NCBI RefSeq assembly: GCF_011761495.1
Contig: NZ_JAASRU010000010.1
Coordinates: 41,434-105,433 of the forward strand
Direction of reading: 5' to 3'
DNA length: 64,000 nt
Source: Alkalibacillus almallahensis
GTDB taxonomy: Bacteria; Bacillota; Bacilli; Bacillales; Alkalibacillaceae
This document shows, piece after piece, positions 62,841 to 64,000 of the stretch. Both the position numbers and the translations under genes were made by a program. Every line of letters starts with the position of its first letter. Positions within the stretch are counted from its first letter, which is position 1. The notes beneath the pieces are model-generated. The model was given only the letters and a program-made list of their open reading frames with translations, searched no databases and was not told the DNA's origin.

Positions 62841-63887
62841 TTAAATTGGTTTTATATAAACGCGGTGTTTTAATAGTGCTTCTAGAGATTGAATGATTTT
62901 TCGGATTTTAATGTCATGATACTGTTCTTTTGGGTAGCGAAAAGTGACTTCATTTTTATTTAATGTAGATTCACGATCTAAATCAATCCGTAATTTTCCT
63001 TGGTAACGAGCTGTTACTTGAAGCTGTTGTTTAACAGACGGATAGTTATTTCTTGCTCCTTTCTGACTGGGATGAAGGATTGATATAAGATCGTTATAGT
63101 GAATGGTTGGTGAGTAAAATCGCTCTAAAAAAGAGGAGTCAGTTGCTATTGAGCGTATTCTAAAACGCTGGTTTTCATCAACTTCCTCCCATAGTTTTTC
63201 ACCTAAACGATATAAATTAATACCAGTAGGATACGGGCGATTCTTTTCATTGACTACTTTTTCTACAGCAGGGGTGTATGAATGATTATGTCTTAATAAA
63301 AGACGCTCATACAAGGTAGCCCAACCTTCATTCATGAGACTTGTTTGGCCTATCGTTTTAAATAAGAGATTTTCGAAATCGAACACACGCCATAATTTCA
63401 CAAGTGGCGCATTCAAATTCATGTTCGTTAGAATCCACTCAACGTCCTCTTCATGAATATGAATAAATTGATATAAATCATATAAAGAATGATTTAACGA
63501 TAAGAAATCATAATGGCTTAGTTGTTCTCTTGCTTGTTCAAATTGTCGTCGCATGACAGGATATTGTTCTTTAAATGCTTGTATCATGGTGACTATATAA
63601 TGGTTTTGATTTATAAAATCTGCATGTGCTAAGCAATGTGCGGTAATCAGTATTTTGATATGTTCTGGTTGGTCATCCCGTATATAAACCGTTTGATCGA
63701 CAATATCAAACAATTCGGTCACTTTAGTTGATGCATGAGAAGGTTTATGTAATGTGAGTCTTTTGGCGTAACCTTTTTGTTGCAATTCATCTAATGAAGC
63801 CGAAGATACCATTTCAATATGAAATGGTTGAGGTGACAGACCAAGATCGACTGCCGCTTCCAACCATTCATGATCCACCTTTTGCAA
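62841..63887 (-). CDS. Divergent, short SpoVR-like protein
   Basis: A 348-residue protein with clear SpoVR landmarks: GLSPQPFHIEMV at the start, LITAHCLAHADFINQN (near residue 84) and SLMNEGWATLYERLL (near 193). SpoVR of B. subtilis, linked to spore cortex formation, has about 468 residues, so this copy is shorter and lacks parts of the middle and end. The start is probably the TTG at 63887 (AAGGGA before it); TTG 63905 is an option. Confidence 0.75.
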   Translation of the reverse strand: MQKVDHEWLEAAVDLGLSPQPFHIEMVSSASLDELQQKGYAKRLTLHKPSHASTKVTELFDIVDQTVYIRDDQPEHIKILITAHCLAHADFINQNHYIVTMIQAFKEQYPVMRRQFEQAREQLSHYDFLSLNHSLYDLYQFIHIHEEDVEWILTNMNLNAPLVKLWRVFDFENLLFKTIGQTSLMNEGWATLYERLLLRHNHSYTPAVEKVVNEKNRPYPTGINLYRLGEKLWEEVDENQRFRIRSIATDSSFLERFYSPTIHYNDLISILHPSQKGARNNYPSVKQQLQVTARYQGKLRIDLDRESTLNKNEVTFRYPKEQYHDIKIRKIIQSLEALLKHRVYIKPI

Positions 63888-63953
63888 ATAATCCCTTCTT
63901 TCCAAACCTCGATTGTAAAATTAAGCGAGACACTATAAAAGGACATGTCATGA

Positions 63954-63987
63954 TATACTCAACCCATAACCTACCAAAGTTAAGGAG
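63954..63987 (+). promoter_or_regulatory. Possible promoter and ribosome site of a gene beyond the window
   Basis: Extended -10 TGATATACT (63951-63959) and AAGGAG (63982-63987) point to a plus-strand gene starting at or just after the window edge. The -35 is weak. Confidence 0.4.
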
Positions 63988-64000
63988 AGTGTATCTGACA

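Overview
The window comes from a low-GC, endospore-forming Gram-positive bacterium of the Bacillaceae. Signs of sporulation and the Bacillus lifestyle are an alpha/beta small acid-soluble spore protein, a YjcZ-type sporulation peptide, a SpoVR-like protein, ComK, Hpr/ScoC and the EcsAB/PrsA secretion genes. A glycine-betaine (OpuA-type) operon with two binding proteins and a very acidic exported protein fit a halotolerant or moderately halophilic member. The species cannot be named from sequence reading alone. Much of the window follows gene neighbourhoods known from Bacillus subtilis: yhfI-yhfH-lplJ-lcfB, hemY-hemH-hemE-pbpF, ecsB-ecsA-hit-yhaH-hpr-prsA-yhaM-yhaN-yhaO, and yheA-yheB-ssp.

Layout. 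0-2.3 kb: small membrane protein, small multidrug exporter divergent from its TetR regulator, and a short ComK. 2.5-7.3 kb: M20 hydrolase and a copper cluster (thioredoxin-like, csoR, copA) with two CsoR-type boxes. 7.4-12.3 kb: AT-rich accessory stretch of small, mostly unrecognised membrane proteins, with a GNAT, a TlpA-like thioredoxin and one frameshifted small gene. 12.5-17.2 kb: a tryptophan-type ABC transporter whose last ~280 bp is duplicated on the far side of a KtrB/TrkH K+ channel subunit. 17.3-28.1 kb: acyl-CoA ligase under a FadR box, YwbE, a coat-like cupin, LplJ, YhfI, YhfH, the coproporphyrin-type heme genes and a class A PBP. 28.3-37.1 kb: ferritin-like protein, YhaA, TM2 and YitT proteins, a small exported protein, an ECF sigma/anti-sigma pair with a probable autoregulatory promoter, and EcsAB. 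37.2-46.3 kb: Hit, YhaH, a large imperfect-palindrome element, the Opu operon with GbsR-type regulator, Hpr, PrsA. 46.3-56.9 kb: YhaM, YhaN/YhaO, YheA, YheB, SASP, FumC, VanY-like peptidase, IDEAL protein. 57-64 kb: acidic exported protein, GNAT, AzlCD with a leaderless BtuF-like protein, a chemoreceptor and a short SpoVR-like protein.

The most unusual signal is not a gene. At seven intergenic places there are degenerate repeats whose units recur every 20-21 nt (two DNA helical turns). Each place uses its own core word (for example ATTGTTTAACAAT, TTATTTCATAAAT, TCGCCGTATA or GCTCTTTTATT). Four of the seven sit between convergent genes, and the two around the cupin gene hold six units each in exact 21-nt register. 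A three-copy dispersed element with a conserved tiny reading frame, two domain-swapped betaine-binding proteins in one operon, and a ComK without its usual C-terminal region are other points of interest. No rRNA, tRNA, CRISPR array or insertion sequence was seen.
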